Positions 16,960 to 28,120 are shown, counted from the first letter of the stretch. The stretch: DNA of 45,571 nt from an uncultured Actinobacillus sp. (GCF_945915845.1 NZ_CAMEFX010000016.1:1-45571); one strand, 5' to 3'. Notes: generated by a model from the letters alone, not told the origin. A program made the numbers and translations.

Positions 16960-18363
16960 TTAGAAATTCGCGTTACGTGGCGCGCGTGGGAATGGAATAA
17001 CATCGCGGATATTTTGTACGCCGGTCACATACACGATTAAACGCTCAAATCCTAAGCCGAAGCCTGAATGAGGTACGGTACCGTATTTGCGTAAATCACG
17101 ATACCACCAGTAATCTTCAGGTTTTAAGCCCATTTCCACCATGCGTTTATCTAATACATCTAAACGTTCTTCACGTTGTGAACCACCGATAATTTCACCA
17201 ATTCCCGGGGCTAACACGTCCATCGCAGCAACGGTTTTACCGTCATCATTTAAACGCATGTAGAAAGCTTTAATGTCTTTCGGATAGTTTTTCACCACTA
17301 CCGGCGATTTGAAATGTTCTTCCGCTAAATAACGCTCGTGTTCAGACGATAGGTCGATACCCCAAGAAACCGGGAATTCGAATTTTTTGCCTGATTTTAA
17401 TAACACATCAATCGCATCTGTATAATCGATTTGTGCAAATGGTGAGTTGATGAAGTTTTCAAGACGTGTGATCACATCTTTATCTACGTGTTTAACGAAA
17501 AACTCTAAATCGTCACGGCGTTCTGCTAATACCGCTTTGAACACATATTTCAACATATCTTCTGCCACTTTAGCGTTATCAGCTAAATCTGCAAAAGCAA
17601 TTTCAGGTTCAACCATCCAGAATTCTGCTAAGTGACGGGTTGTATTTGAGTTTTCCGCACGGAACGTTGGACCGAAGGTGTAAATTTTGCTTAAAGCACA
17701 AGCGTAGGTTTCACCGTTAAGTTGACCTGAAACCGTTAAGAAGGATTCTTTGCCAAAGAAATCTTGTGAAAAATCCACCGCACCTTTATCTGTGCGTGGT
17801 AAATTTTCAAGATCTAGCGTTGAAACACGGAACATTTCGCCCGCACCTTCCGTATCTGACGCGGTGATTAATGGAGTCGCCACCCAGTAGAAGCCTTGTT
17901 CGTGGAAGAAACGATGAATGGCTTGCGCTAAACAGTGACGAACACGCGCTACCGCACCAATTAAATTCGTGCGTGGACGAAGATGAGCTACTTCGCGTAG
18001 GTATTCGATAGAGTGGCGTTTTGCTGCCATTGGATAGGTATCCGGATCTTCTACCCAACCTGTGACTTCAACGCTTTCCGCTTGTAATTCGACTGCTTGA
18101 CCTTCCCCTTGTGAAGCAACCACTTCCCCTGTCACAATAACAGAACAGCCGGTTGTTAAGCGCAATACTTCATCTTGATAATTTGTTACATTGCTATTGA
18201 TTACCGCTTGAATCGGGTCAAAACAAGAACCGTCATAAACCGCTAAGAATGAAAAACCTGCTTTTGAATCGCGGCGTGTACGAACCCAACCGCGCACTGT
18301 TACTTTTTCGCCAATGGCTACTTTACCCTGTAGAACATCAACGATAGTTGCAATTTTTGCCAT
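16960..18363 (-). CDS. asnS: Asparaginyl-tRNA synthetase
   Basis: 467 residues, full length (E. coli 466). A class IIb synthetase that charges tRNA-Asn. It has an N-terminal OB-fold anticodon-binding domain ('[14 protein letters not shown]', '[15 protein letters not shown]') and a catalytic domain with motif 2 ('[20 protein letters not shown]') and motif 3 ('[15 protein letters not shown]'), ending '[12 protein letters not shown]'. A GGAGATA site precedes the ATG. Divergent from folE. Confidence 0.98.
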   Translation of the reverse strand: MAKIATIVDVLQGKVAIGEKVTVRGWVRTRRDSKAGFSFLAVYDGSCFDPIQAVINSNVTNYQDEVLRLTTGCSVIVTGEVVASQGEGQAVELQAESVEVTGWVEDPDTYPMAAKRHSIEYLREVAHLRPRTNLIGAVARVRHCLAQAIHRFFHEQGFYWVATPLITASDTEGAGEMFRVSTLDLENLPRTDKGAVDFSQDFFGKESFLTVSGQLNGETYACALSKIYTFGPTFRAENSNTTRHLAEFWMVEPEIAFADLADNAKVAEDMLKYVFKAVLAERRDDLEFFVKHVDKDVITRLENFINSPFAQIDYTDAIDVLLKSGKKFEFPVSWGIDLSSEHERYLAEEHFKSPVVVKNYPKDIKAFYMRLNDDGKTVAAMDVLAPGIGEIIGGSQREERLDVLDKRMVEMGLKPEDYWWYRDLRKYGTVPHSGFGLGFERLIVYVTGVQNIRDVIPFPRAPRNANF

Positions 18364-18453
18364 TTTTATCTCCGAATAAAATAGATTTGTGATGTAAAAA
18401 ACGCGCTCTAGTTTACCCTAATTTAGTGAAATTACCAAAAAAAAGACCGCGCT

Positions 18454-18484
18454 TTGTTTAATCTTCTTGCTGATTTTGCTAGAA
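18454..18484 (+). promoter_or_regulatory. Candidate folE promoter (extended -10)
   Basis: TTGCTAGAAT includes a TG-extended -10 with TAGAAT at 18479-18484. A weak TTGTTT lies at 18454-18459 with a long 19-base spacer. A degenerate uptake signal (18446-18454) abuts it. Confidence 0.35.
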
Positions 18485-18539
18485 TGCGCCATTAATTTTG
18501 ACTTGGCTCTAAGAATAAAAAGTATTAAAGGATAAAAAA

Positions 18540-19193
18540 ATGGCGATTTCAGCAGAAGCGGAAAAAGTTCGTGCTGCCTTAATTGAAAAGGGGATTGAAA
18601 CCCCAATGAAAACATTGCGTATGGCGAAAGATGAACGCCGTACTGAAATTCAGCAAAAAATGCGCGAAGTGATGGAATTAATCGGTTTGGATTTAACGGA
18701 CGATAGTTTGGAAGAAACCCCTACGCGCTTGGCTAAAATGTATGTGGACGAAATTTTTAGCGGTTTGGATTACGCGAACTTCCCCAAAATTACCAATATT
18801 GAAAACCGCATGAAAGTGAGCGAAATGGTATTGGTGAATGATGTAACCTTAACCAGCACCTGTGAGCATCATTTTGTGACCATTGACGGGTTGGTTTCTG
18901 TGGCGTATTACCCGAAAAAATGGGTGATCGGGTTATCAAAAATCAATCGTGTGGTGCAATTCTTTGCTCAACGCCCTCAAGTTCAAGAACGTTTAACGGA
19001 ACAAATTTTATTGGCATTTCAAACGATTCTTGAAACGGAAGATGTGGCGGTTTATATGAAAGCGACCCATTTCTGCGTAAAATGTCGCGGTATTAAAGAC
19101 ACTAATAGTTACACAGTGACATCGGCATTTGGCGGTGTGTTCTTAGATGATCGCGAAACACGTAAAGAATTTTTGAGTCTGATTAATAAATAA
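18540..19193 (+). CDS. folE: GTP cyclohydrolase I
   Basis: 217 residues, full length. It converts GTP to 7,8-dihydroneopterin triphosphate, the first step of folate synthesis. The zinc ligands are C108 and H111 in '[13 protein letters not shown]' and C179 in '[10 protein letters not shown]'. The 'GLSKINRVV' and '[12 protein letters not shown]' blocks are also diagnostic. An AAAGGA site precedes the ATG. Monocistronic, with its own terminator. Confidence 0.97.
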   Translation: MAISAEAEKVRAALIEKGIETPMKTLRMAKDERRTEIQQKMREVMELIGLDLTDDSLEETPTRLAKMYVDEIFSGLDYANFPKITNIENRMKVSEMVLVNDVTLTSTCEHHFVTIDGLVSVAYYPKKWVIGLSKINRVVQFFAQRPQVQERLTEQILLAFQTILETEDVAVYMKATHFCVKCRGIKDTNSYTVTSAFGGVFLDDRETRKEFLSLINK

Positions 19194-19206
19194 GAAAACA
19201 TTAAGT

Positions 19207-19237
19207 ATGGGGCAGTTGTTGCCCCATATTGTTTTTT
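19207..19237 (+). terminator. folE terminator
   Basis: ATGGGGCA (19207-19214), loop GTTGT, TGCCCCAT (19220-19227), ATTG, then TTTTTT. Confidence 0.9.
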
Positions 19238-19245
19238 GTTTTTGC

Positions 19246-19743
19246 TTAATAAACGGATATTGCGCTTGGTAATTTGGCTTCAACTAATACGCCTTTGTCA
19301 TTCATCCAATCCCAATCAATGACGGCTATTGTGGCAGGATGAAAACTCACGGTATTTTTCCCACAAAATTCTTTGACTAATTCCCCCACAAGCGGCAAAT
19401 GAGACACAATGAGAATGGTCAAGTTATCGCCATTATTTTCTTCCGCTAACACATCTAAATAATTACGAACCAATTCAGGATTACCGTAAGGTGTGACGTT
19501 GTCCCAAGATTCGGTTAAATCGCTAAGGGTATGATTGAATTCAGCATTAATGGCTTCAAAGGTTTCCAACGCGCGCACATAAGGACTTACGATCACTTTA
19601 TCAAGTGCGGTAGAATTTAAAGCAGTTTTTAACCATTGCCCTTGCTCTGCCGCTTGTTCTTTGCCCAGCGGGGTTAAATGACGTTCTTTGTCCGAAGGCG
19701 CAAGCATTTCTGCTTCACCGTGACGCATAATATAAATTCGCAT
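19246..19743 (-). CDS. sixA: Phosphohistidine phosphatase SixA
   Basis: 165 residues of the small histidine-phosphatase branch. The N-terminus 'MRIYIMRHGEAE' holds the RHG catalytic motif (R7-H8-G9), and 'VSHLPLVGELV' carries the second catalytic histidine. In E. coli SixA dephosphorylates histidine-phosphotransfer proteins such as ArcB's Hpt domain and the nitrogen PTS protein NPr. A GGAGAAA site precedes the ATG. Convergent with folE. Confidence 0.93.
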   Translation of the reverse strand: MRIYIMRHGEAEMLAPSDKERHLTPLGKEQAAEQGQWLKTALNSTALDKVIVSPYVRALETFEAINAEFNHTLSDLTESWDNVTPYGNPELVRNYLDVLAEENNGDNLTILIVSHLPLVGELVKEFCGKNTVSFHPATIAVIDWDWMNDKGVLVEAKLPSAISVY

Positions 19744-19880
19744 AAATTTTCTCCGAAAATAAAACCGTCATAATCTACTGAAGAACCCATAGAAAAGTCA
19801 ATGTATTCAGGTTGAATTTATGATAGAATGTGCCGATTTTTTTACTCATTAACAAGAATTCAACACATCATAGGTTTTTA

Positions 19881-20963
19881 ATGAAAGACAGTATTATCAG
19901 TAAATTAGACAGCCTTTCAGAACGTCACGAAGAATTACAGGCGTTATTAGGCGATGCTTCAGTGATCAACGATCAAGATAAATTCCGTGCTTATTCAAAG
20001 GAATATGCGCAGTTAGAAGAAGTGGTGAAAACGTTTAATCGTTGGAAAAAACTGAATACGGATATCGAAGAAGCGCAATTATTGCTGGATGATCCTGACA
20101 TGAAGGATATGGCAGCGGAAGAAATTGCGGAAAATAAAGCGGAAATTGAAAGCCTTGAAAATCATTTGCAGATTTTATTATTACCAAAAGATCCCCACGA
20201 TGAATTTAATGCTTATTTAGAAATCCGTGCGGGAACCGGTGGCGATGAAGCAGGGATTTTTGCCGGCGATTTATATCGTATGTACAGCCGCTATTGCGAG
20301 AGCAAACGCTGGCGCATTGAAGAAATGTCTGCCAACGAAAGTGAACAGGGCGGATATAAAGAGATCATTGTGAAAATTTCAGGTGAAGGGGTTTATGGTC
20401 AGCTGAAATTTGAGTCGGGCGGTCATCGTGTGCAACGCGTACCTAAAACCGAAAGCCAAGGACGTATTCATACTTCTGCTTGTACGGTGGCGGTTATGCC
20501 TGAATTGCCTGAAAGCGAAATGCCTGAAATTAACCCGGCAGATTTGCGCATTGATACTTACCGTTCTTCGGGCGCAGGTGGTCAGCACGTAAATACCACA
20601 GATTCCGCAGTGCGTATTACCCATATTCCAACGGGTATTGTGGTGGAATGTCAGGACGAACGTTCACAGCACAAAAACAAAGCGAAAGCCTTATCCGTTT
20701 TGGCTTCGCGTATTGTTCAAGTGGAACAGGAACGCCAAGCAGCAGAACAAGCGGATACGCGCCGTAATCTTTTAGGTTCTGGCGACCGTTCGGATAAAAT
20801 CCGTACTTATAACTATCCGCAAGGTCGTGTGACCGATCACCGTATTAACTTAACCGTCTATCGTTTAGACGAGGTAATGAACGGGAAAATTGACGAGCTT
20901 ATCCAACCAATTATTACTGAATATCAAGCAGATCAGTTGGCGGCCTTGTCAGAAAATAATTAA
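19881..20963 (+). CDS. prfA: Peptide chain release factor 1
   Basis: 360 residues from ATG 19881, exactly the E. coli RF1 length. An in-frame start 51 bases earlier has no family support. RF1 recognises UAA and UAG and triggers peptide release. The catalytic GGQ lies at 233-235 and the codon-reading PxT loop at 188-190, here P-K-T where E. coli has P-A-T, a tolerated change at the middle position. The GGQ glutamine is the methylation target of PrmC, encoded next. A REP-like hairpin with a T-run follows the gene, but prmC may still receive read-through. Confidence 0.97.
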   Translation: MKDSIISKLDSLSERHEELQALLGDASVINDQDKFRAYSKEYAQLEEVVKTFNRWKKLNTDIEEAQLLLDDPDMKDMAAEEIAENKAEIESLENHLQILLLPKDPHDEFNAYLEIRAGTGGDEAGIFAGDLYRMYSRYCESKRWRIEEMSANESEQGGYKEIIVKISGEGVYGQLKFESGGHRVQRVPKTESQGRIHTSACTVAVMPELPESEMPEINPADLRIDTYRSSGAGGQHVNTTDSAVRITHIPTGIVVECQDERSQHKNKAKALSVLASRIVQVEQERQAAEQADTRRNLLGSGDRSDKIRTYNYPQGRVTDHRINLTVYRLDEVMNGKIDELIQPIITEYQADQLAALSENN

Positions 20964-20972
20964 TTTGTATGC

Positions 20973-21001
20973 GTAGGGACAGGCTTTATGCCTGTCCTTT
21001 T
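20973..21001 (+). terminator. REP-like palindrome acting as prfA terminator
   Basis: GTAG (20973-20976), then GGACAGGC, loop TTTAT, GCCTGTCC (20990-20997) and TTTTC. The GTAG foot plus hairpin is the REP layout seen around hsdR, here followed by Ts so that it doubles as a terminator. Confidence 0.7.
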
Positions 21002-21054
21002 CGCTTGTTAAATAGCGATATCAATAGATTTTGCGGACATTTTGGAAATTGGGA

Positions 21055-21915
21055 ATGAACTATCAACAATGGCTTAATCGCGCAGCAATCTTTCTTTCAG
21101 AAAACCTAAAAAATGATCCCTATCTTAATGCGAAAGTCGATGTGCATTTGCTGTTGCAATCCGTTACGCAAAAATCCAAATCCCAAATTTTGGCCTTTTC
21201 TGAAACAGAATTAGACGCGCAAACCCTAGAAAAACTCACCGCACTTTTAACGCGCCGTGCCACAGGCGAACCTATGGCTTATATCCTAGGGGAAGTTGAT
21301 TTTTGGACATTAAATTTAGAAGTATCGTCCGATACCCTTATTCCACGTCCCGATACCGAAATTTTAGTAGAGCAGGCATTAAATCGATTACCTTTAAAAG
21401 AACCTGTTATGATTTTAGATTTAGGCACAGGAACAGGAGCCATTGCGTTATCATTAGCGGATGAATTGAAAAAGCGCGGTCAAAACTCGCGAGTTTTGGG
21501 GGTAGATTTAATACCGAATGCAGTCGCGTTGGCACAACGTAATGCCTTGCGTAATCAGTTGCCACAAGTGGAATTTCGTCAAAGTTCATGGTTTGAAAAT
21601 GTGACGGAAAAATTTGATTTGATTGTCACTAATCCCCCTTATATCGATTCACAAGATATACATCTAACACAAGGAGACGTGCGTTTTGAACCTTTGACGG
21701 CGTTAGTGTCTGAAGAAGAAGGGTATAAGGATTTGCGCCATATTATTGAACAGGCACCGGATTATTTAAATTCCGCCAGTTGGTTGCTTTTAGAACATGG
21801 CTGGCAGCAAGGGGAAAAAGTGCGGTCTTTTTTTGATAATAATTTGTGGGAAATGGTTGCAACGGTAAAAGATTATGGCGACAATGAACGCGTTACCTTA
21901 GCACGATTAAAATGA
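21055..21915 (+). CDS. prmC: Release factor glutamine methyltransferase
   Basis: 286 residues starting MNYQQWL, matching the E. coli start (MEYQHWL). An upstream TTG start is unsupported. PrmC methylates the GGQ glutamine of release factors. It has an N-terminal helical recognition domain, then the S-adenosylmethionine site 'DLGTGTGAIAL' (122-132) and the catalytic NPPY at 193-196, followed by the conserved 'GDVRFEPLTALV'. Its last codons overlap the start of sirB1 by four bases, so the two are translationally coupled. Confidence 0.96.
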   Translation: MNYQQWLNRAAIFLSENLKNDPYLNAKVDVHLLLQSVTQKSKSQILAFSETELDAQTLEKLTALLTRRATGEPMAYILGEVDFWTLNLEVSSDTLIPRPDTEILVEQALNRLPLKEPVMILDLGTGTGAIALSLADELKKRGQNSRVLGVDLIPNAVALAQRNALRNQLPQVEFRQSSWFENVTEKFDLIVTNPPYIDSQDIHLTQGDVRFEPLTALVSEEEGYKDLRHIIEQAPDYLNSASWLLLEHGWQQGEKVRSFFDNNLWEMVATVKDYGDNERVTLARLK

Positions 21916-22724
21916 TGAAATACGATAAACAAGCACTTTATTTAGAAATGGAAAGCTTTTATCTGATTACGACATCAGATGAAGGAGAAGATTTGCGCAC
22001 AATTCGCTCCATGATGGGCGGTTTGGTTCGTAAAGCCCGTAAAGCGATTCCGGCCGAGGCGGATGTAAAAGAGAAAATTCATCAGTTGTTGCAATTAATG
22101 TATGGGGAGTGGGGGTTTTATTGTGATCCTAACACTTATTTCCGTCCCGAAAATTTATATATGAGTTATGTGCTACGAAGCAAGCAGGGTATGCCGGTTA
22201 GTTTAGGTTGTATTTTGCTGTATTTAGCAGATAAATTAGATTTGCCGATTTATCCTGTATTATTTCCTACACAATTAATTTTACGTGCGGATGTGGATAA
22301 TCAAACGGCATTTATTGATCCTTGGAATGGTCAATATTTAAGCCAAGAAGATTTACAGAAATTATACCAAGGGGCTTTTGGCTTTGGGGCGCAATTAACC
22401 CCTGATGAATTAGCGATTGCTGAGCCTCGTGATTTAACCGAACGCTTTGCGCAAATGGCAAAAAGCTGTTTAATTCGGGAAGAAATGAATGATGCGGCAT
22501 TTAAATATATTGAAAATCGTTTGCGTTATACTAAGACCCCAAAAGAAAAAGCCTATGAATTACGTGATCGTGGATTGGTATTGGCGCAAATGGGGGCTTA
22601 TCATGCTGCGGTAGAAGACTTGCAGTATTTTATTGACCAATGTCCGGAAGATCCGACCGCTTATATGTTAATGGCACAGTTACCGGATATGGAAAAAGAA
22701 TTAGAAACAGATTTATTAAACTGA
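21912..22724 (+). CDS. sirB1: SirB1-family protein (transglutaminase-like with TPR)
   Basis: 270 residues, or 269 if the second ATG is used. The central region 'SYVLRSKQGMPVSLGCILLYLADKL' (interrupted span about 85-110) and 'FIDPWNGQYL' match the transglutaminase-like SirB1 family, and the C-terminal helices ('LRDRGLVLAQMGAYHAAVED', then 'FIDQCPEDPTAY') form a TPR pair. Its biochemical role is unknown. The prmC-sirB1-kdsA order is conserved widely in gammaproteobacteria. It overlaps prmC by four bases and lies 20 bases before a small gene. Confidence 0.9.
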   Translation: MMKYDKQALYLEMESFYLITTSDEGEDLRTIRSMMGGLVRKARKAIPAEADVKEKIHQLLQLMYGEWGFYCDPNTYFRPENLYMSYVLRSKQGMPVSLGCILLYLADKLDLPIYPVLFPTQLILRADVDNQTAFIDPWNGQYLSQEDLQKLYQGAFGFGAQLTPDELAIAEPRDLTERFAQMAKSCLIREEMNDAAFKYIENRLRYTKTPKEKAYELRDRGLVLAQMGAYHAAVEDLQYFIDQCPEDPTAYMLMAQLPDMEKELETDLLN

Positions 22725-22744
22725 GTACCAGTTAAGGAGCGTTT

Positions 22745-23771
<1,027 letters not shown>

Positions 23772-23870
23772 GTCTATTTACTGTTGCTCTGTTGTTATAA
23801 AGATGGGCTTCGCGCTCATCTGTGTAATGATAATTCATTTTTTGTTTAATTCTGTAACAAGGAGAAGGTG

Positions 23871-24812
23871 ATGAAAATCGTGTTTCTTGACAGTACAGCA
23901 TTACCAAGTCATTTATCTATTCCGCGCCCTGATTTTGAACATGAATGGGTGGAATATGAAACGACTTCAGCCAATCAAGTGATTGAACGTGCGTTAGACG
24001 CTGAAATTGTTATTACGAGCAAAGTCGTGTTTAATCGCGAGGTGATGCAACAGTTGCCTAAACTAAAATTGATCGCATTAACGGCAACAGGCACTAATAA
24101 TATTGATTTAGTGGCGGCAAGTGAGTTGGGTATTGTGGTGAAAAATGTCGCCGGCTATTCTGCGGTGACAGTGCCGGAACATGTATTAGGTCTAATTTTC
24201 ACCTTAAAACACAGTTTGCATTTATGGTACCGCGATCAACAACAAGCCAAATGGGCGGAAAGCCCACAATTTTGTTATTTTGACCATCCTATTACGGATG
24301 TGCGGGGTTCCACGCTAGGCATTATTGGTAAAGGTAGCTTAGGGTCTGAAGTCGGGCGTTTGGCTGAATTGCTGGGGATGAAAGTGCTTTATGCTGAACA
24401 CAAAAATGAGACGACTTGCCGTGAAGGTTATACCGCATTTTATGAGGTATTAGCACAGGCGGATATTGTCACATTACATTGTCCATTAACGGCAGATACT
24501 GAAAATTTAATTAATGAAGAAACCTTGTCACATTTCAAACCGGGCGCATTTTTAATTAATACCGGTCGTGGTCCCTTGGTGAATGAAAGTGCACTTTTAG
24601 CCGCATTGGAAAGTGGAAAATTAGCCGGGGCAGCTTTAGATGTCTTAGCCAAAGAGCCGCCGGAAAAAGACAATCCCTTAATTTTAGCGGCGAAGACGAT
24701 GCCAAATTTAATTATAACACCGCATATCGCTTGGGCATCAGATAGCGCAGTGACCACGCTGGTGGGAAAAGTGCGGTCAAATTTAGAAGAATTTGTAAGA
24801 ACAGGAAAATAA
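23871..24812 (+). CDS. D-2-hydroxyacid dehydrogenase (glycerate-dehydrogenase-like)
   Basis: 313 residues from the ATG, which follows an AAGGAGAAGGTG stretch. A GTG one codon earlier is possible. This is an NAD-dependent D-isomer-specific 2-hydroxyacid dehydrogenase. It has the nucleotide loop 'GIIGKGSLG' (150-158) and the catalytic triad R233 ('INTGRGPLV'), E262 ('KEPPEKD') and H285 ('ITPHIAWAS'). The closest named family I can recall is hydroxypyruvate/glycerate dehydrogenase (HprA), but the substrate cannot be fixed from sequence. Its stop overlaps the lolC start by one base, so it is co-transcribed with lolC. Confidence 0.9.
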   Translation: MKIVFLDSTALPSHLSIPRPDFEHEWVEYETTSANQVIERALDAEIVITSKVVFNREVMQQLPKLKLIALTATGTNNIDLVAASELGIVVKNVAGYSAVTVPEHVLGLIFTLKHSLHLWYRDQQQAKWAESPQFCYFDHPITDVRGSTLGIIGKGSLGSEVGRLAELLGMKVLYAEHKNETTCREGYTAFYEVLAQADIVTLHCPLTADTENLINEETLSHFKPGAFLINTGRGPLVNESALLAALESGKLAGAALDVLAKEPPEKDNPLILAAKTMPNLIITPHIAWASDSAVTTLVGKVRSNLEEFVRTGK

Positions 24813-26017
24813 TGAATTTAGGTGTTTCTTTATTTATCGCCTTACGTTATTGGCGTGCAAAAAGTGCGGATCGTTTTGGGCGTTTAGTTACCAATTTAGC
24901 CAGTAGCGGTATTGTGCTAGGCGTCATGGCATTAATTATCGTACTTTCTGTGATGAATGGGTTGGAGAATTACCAAAAACAACAGCTTTTATCGCACATT
25001 CCCCACGCCATTATTATGCAAAAAGAGGGAAATTTTGACTTAAAAGAAGCAAACATCCCTTTGCCCCAGTTACAAAAAATAACAGGGATTGAGGCAGTAA
25101 CACCGATTAATACAACCAACGCCATTTACCAAACTACGCAAGGTGTGAGTGCTGGTACGGTAATTGGCGTGCAACATGCAACCGATGATCCACTCTTAGA
25201 TTATTTGGATCAGGCTCAACTGGAAAGTTTATTGCCCATAGGGGAATTTAAGCTCATTATTGGTGCAACCCTAGCGGAAAAGTTAGGGCTTCATGTCGGT
25301 GACAAAGTGCGGTTAATGTTAACGGAGAATAGCCAATACACGCCTTTTGGTCGCGTGCCAGCTCAGCGTTTATTCACAGTGAGCGATATTTATGTGTCTG
25401 AGAGCGAAGCCGCAGGCTATGAAACCTTTGCGAATTTGGCGGATATCGGGCGTTTAATGCGTATTAAACCTGATGAAGTACAAGGTGTACGCTTATTCTT
25501 AACGGATCCATTTCAAATTACTGAACTTCCTACCATTTTTTCTGAGCAGCAATGGCAAATTATTGACTGGCGCGCGCAAAAAGGTGAGTTTTTCCAAGCG
25601 GTTCGTATGGAAAAAAATATGATGGGCTTATTAATTAGCCTGATTATTATCGTTGCCGTTTCCAATATCGTCACGTCTTTAAGCCTAATGGTGGTGGATA
25701 AACAAGGGGAAATTGCCATTTTACAAACCCAAGGTTTAACCAAAGGTCAGGTTCGCCGGATTTTTATTTTACAAGGTTTTTTAGTGGGCGCAGTAGGCAC
25801 GCTTATTGGTGCAATTTTAGGGATTTTAATCACCTTAAATCTCGCCCCCCTATTAAATGTTATTAACCCTATGGGCGTGTCTTTACCCACTGAAATCAAT
25901 GGGTTACAAATTATTGTGATTATTGCATTTTCTCTTGGATTAGCATTGCTTTCGACAATTTACCCGGCTTATAGGGCAAGTAAGGTGGAACCGGCAGAAG
26001 CATTGAGATATGAGTAG
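24812..26017 (+). CDS. lolC: Lipoprotein-releasing ABC transporter permease LolC
   Basis: 401 residues of the FtsX/LolC-LolE permease family: one helix near the N-terminus ('GIVLGVMALIIVLSVMNGLE'), a periplasmic domain of about 200 residues, then three helices from about 265 onward ending 'YPAYRASKVEPAEALRYE'. With LolE and LolD it extracts lipoproteins from the inner membrane and passes them to LolA. Starts at a TAATG overlap with the preceding gene. It is assigned LolC rather than LolE by its order before lolD. The lolC-lolD gap is unusually long and holds a perfect palindrome. Confidence 0.93.
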   Translation: MNLGVSLFIALRYWRAKSADRFGRLVTNLASSGIVLGVMALIIVLSVMNGLENYQKQQLLSHIPHAIIMQKEGNFDLKEANIPLPQLQKITGIEAVTPINTTNAIYQTTQGVSAGTVIGVQHATDDPLLDYLDQAQLESLLPIGEFKLIIGATLAEKLGLHVGDKVRLMLTENSQYTPFGRVPAQRLFTVSDIYVSESEAAGYETFANLADIGRLMRIKPDEVQGVRLFLTDPFQITELPTIFSEQQWQIIDWRAQKGEFFQAVRMEKNMMGLLISLIIIVAVSNIVTSLSLMVVDKQGEIAILQTQGLTKGQVRRIFILQGFLVGAVGTLIGAILGILITLNLAPLLNVINPMGVSLPTEINGLQIIVIIAFSLGLALLSTIYPAYRASKVEPAEALRYE

Positions 26018-26037
26018 GGCTTTCCTACTTTTCTTTG

Positions 26038-26069
26038 CTTACTTTCTTTACACGAGTAAAGAAAGTAAG
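26038..26069. repeat. Perfect 14-bp palindrome inside the lol operon
   Basis: CTTACTTTCTTTAC (26038-26051), loop ACGA, GTAAAGAAAGTAAG (26056-26069). There is no T-run, so it is not a standard terminator. The flanks repeat similar CTTT-rich motifs ('CTACTTTTCTTTGCTTACTT'). It lies in a 98-base gap between genes that are usually tightly packed. Confidence 0.75.
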
Positions 26070-26115
26070 TCGCCCATTGTGCGAAACCCAATTGAAATAA
26101 AAAAAACTAAATAAA

Positions 26116-26799
26116 ATGAAAAACACACTATTAACTTGTCAAAACATCACAAAACACTACACCGAAGGCACGATTCAAACGGAAGTGCTGAAGGATGTTT
26201 TTTTTCAACTAAACGACCGTGAGTTGGTGGCGATTGTTGGCGCATCGGGGTCAGGTAAAAGCACCTTATTGCACACCCTGGGGGGGTTAGATCAGCCAAC
26301 TTCAGGGGAAGTGTTTATTAAAGGTCAGTCATTGCAAAAAGCGAGTAGTGATGAGCTGGCAAAATTACGTAATCAATACCTTGGCTTTGTATATCAATTT
26401 CATCATCTTATGGCGGATTTTACTGCATTGGAAAATGTATTAATGCCCATGCTCATCGGCCGTCAAAATAAAACGGAAGCACAAGACCGTGCAGAAAAAA
26501 TGCTGGCAGCCGTGGGGCTTTCTCATCGAATTAGCCATAAACCCTCCGCACTTTCAGGGGGCGAACGTCAACGTGTGGCGATTGCGCGTGCTTTGGTGAA
26601 CAACCCTGCATTGGTTTTAGCTGATGAGCCCACAGGTAATCTCGATCGTAAAACCACAGAAAGTATTTTTGAATTAATTCAGCAATTAAATCAAGAGCAA
26701 GGCATCGCCTTCTTATTGGTTACGCACGATTTACAATTAGCGGAAAAATTACAACGTTGTATGACCATGCAAGATGGTGTATTGCGAGCGGAGCGTTAA
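26116..26799 (+). CDS. lolD: Lipoprotein-releasing system ATP-binding protein LolD
   Basis: 227 residues of an ABC ATPase: Walker [10 protein letters not shown] (42-50), Q-loop at Q94, signature LSGGE (146-150), Walker B '[12 protein letters not shown]' (D170-E171). It powers the LolCDE complex. The ATG has no obvious ribosome site because the upstream stretch is A-rich, unlike its neighbours, so initiation may be weak. lolE starts one base after its stop. Confidence 0.96.
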   Translation: MKNTLLTCQNITKHYTEGTIQTEVLKDVFFQLNDRELVAIVGASGSGKSTLLHTLGGLDQPTSGEVFIKGQSLQKASSDELAKLRNQYLGFVYQFHHLMADFTALENVLMPMLIGRQNKTEAQDRAEKMLAAVGLSHRISHKPSALSGGERQRVAIARALVNNPALVLADEPTGNLDRKTTESIFELIQQLNQEQGIAFLLVTHDLQLAEKLQRCMTMQDGVLRAER

Positions 26800-26800
26800 T

Positions 26801-28039
26801 ATGAATACGCCTTTTTTCATTAGCTGGCGTTACCAGCGCGCGAAGCAGCGAAATCGTCTTGTTTCTTTGATTTCCTTTTTTTCTACTTTAGGTATTGCCC
26901 TTGGTGTCGCGGTGTTAATTTTAGGATTAAGTGCAATGAATGGATTTGAGCGAGAACTGAATAATCGCATTCTTGCTGTCGTGCCGCACGCAGAAATTAC
27001 CGCCGGTTACAATGAACCTATTTCACAATATCAGCAACTTGCGCAAACCCTTGAAAAAATTCCACATATTCAAGGCATATCGCCTTATGTCACCTTTACT
27101 GCGTTGATAGAAAATGGTGCCAAGATGAAAGTGGTACAAGTAAAAGGGGTGAACTCTACCGAGCAAGATAGCGTGAGTGCTTTGGGGAAATTTGTGCTTG
27201 AACAGGGGTGGCAAAACTTTACTCAACAGGGCGGTTTGGTTTTAGGTTATGGTATTGCCAAGGAACTTGAGGTTCAAGCCGGTGATTGGGTGACCTTGCT
27301 GATTTCGCAAAATAACCGCGGCGAGATGGCACAGCCTAGCCGTGAACGTGTTCAAGTGACAGGGATTTTGCGTTTAGATGGTCAATTAGATCATAGTTAT
27401 GCCTTAATTTCTCTGGCACAAGCACAGCATTTTTTAGGTTATCAACCCGATCAAATTACCGGCTTTGACCTCAAAGTCACACAACCTTTTTCCATGCAAC
27501 ATATTGATTATTCTAGCTTAAATCATTATCCGCAATTACTCAACTTAAATACTTGGATGAGTAAATTTGGCTATATGTATCATGATATCCAACTTATTCG
27601 GACAGTGATGTATATCGCCATGGTGCTTGTCATTGGGGTGGCTTGTTTTAATATTGTTTCTACGTTGATTATGGCCGTGAAAGATAAAGCGAGCGATATT
27701 GCGATTATGCGAACCCTGGGGGCCAATAATGGTTTTATCAAACGTATTTTTTTATGGTACGGCTTACAAGCCGGAATGAAAGGCTGTTTAATTGGAATCC
27801 TATTAGGGGTATTTTTAAGTTTAAATTTAACCGCACTGATTCAAGGAATAGAGCAACTTATTGGACGAAAACTGTTATCAGATGGAATTTATTTCGTAGA
27901 TTTTCTACCGAGTGAGTTGCACTGGCAAGATGTGGGATTTGTCCTGTTATCAGCGTTAATTCTCAGCTTAATGGCAAGCTTATATCCTGCAAGCCGCGCT
28001 GCAAAATTACAGCCTGCTCAAATTTTAAGTGGGCATTAA
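26801..28039 (+). CDS. lolE: Lipoprotein-releasing ABC transporter permease LolE
   Basis: 412 residues from ATG 26801, one base after lolD. The longer frame reaching into lolD is not used. The architecture is the same as LolC: a first helix 'LGIALGVAVLILGLSAMNGFE', a periplasmic domain, then helices around 270-300, 320-345 and 375-400, ending 'YPASRAAKLQPAQILSGH'. Pairs with LolC as the membrane part of the lipoprotein-sorting complex. A GGAGCG site overlaps the end of lolD. A terminator made of an uptake-signal pair follows. Confidence 0.95.
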   Translation: MNTPFFISWRYQRAKQRNRLVSLISFFSTLGIALGVAVLILGLSAMNGFERELNNRILAVVPHAEITAGYNEPISQYQQLAQTLEKIPHIQGISPYVTFTALIENGAKMKVVQVKGVNSTEQDSVSALGKFVLEQGWQNFTQQGGLVLGYGIAKELEVQAGDWVTLLISQNNRGEMAQPSRERVQVTGILRLDGQLDHSYALISLAQAQHFLGYQPDQITGFDLKVTQPFSMQHIDYSSLNHYPQLLNLNTWMSKFGYMYHDIQLIRTVMYIAMVLVIGVACFNIVSTLIMAVKDKASDIAIMRTLGANNGFIKRIFLWYGLQAGMKGCLIGILLGVFLSLNLTALIQGIEQLIGRKLLSDGIYFVDFLPSELHWQDVGFVLLSALILSLMASLYPASRAAKLQPAQILSGH

Positions 28040-28087
28040 TAAAATCTCTTGTACTACTTTACCAGTACAAGAAAATAGTGTTAAACT

Positions 28088-28120
28088 AACCGCACTTTCG
28101 AGCATTTGTGCGGTTTTCTT
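28088..28120 (+). terminator. Terminator of the lol operon (uptake-signal pair)
   Basis: AACCGCAC (28088-28095) and GTGCGGTT (28108-28115) around a 12-base loop, then TTCTT. One arm is an exact uptake signal. An additional hairpin without Ts, CTTGTACT...AGTACAAG (28048-28071), lies just before it. Confidence 0.8.

Noticed and set aside
21031-21054. Upstream TTG start for prmC
   Set aside because: Adds residues without family similarity. The ATG start gives the conserved N-terminus.
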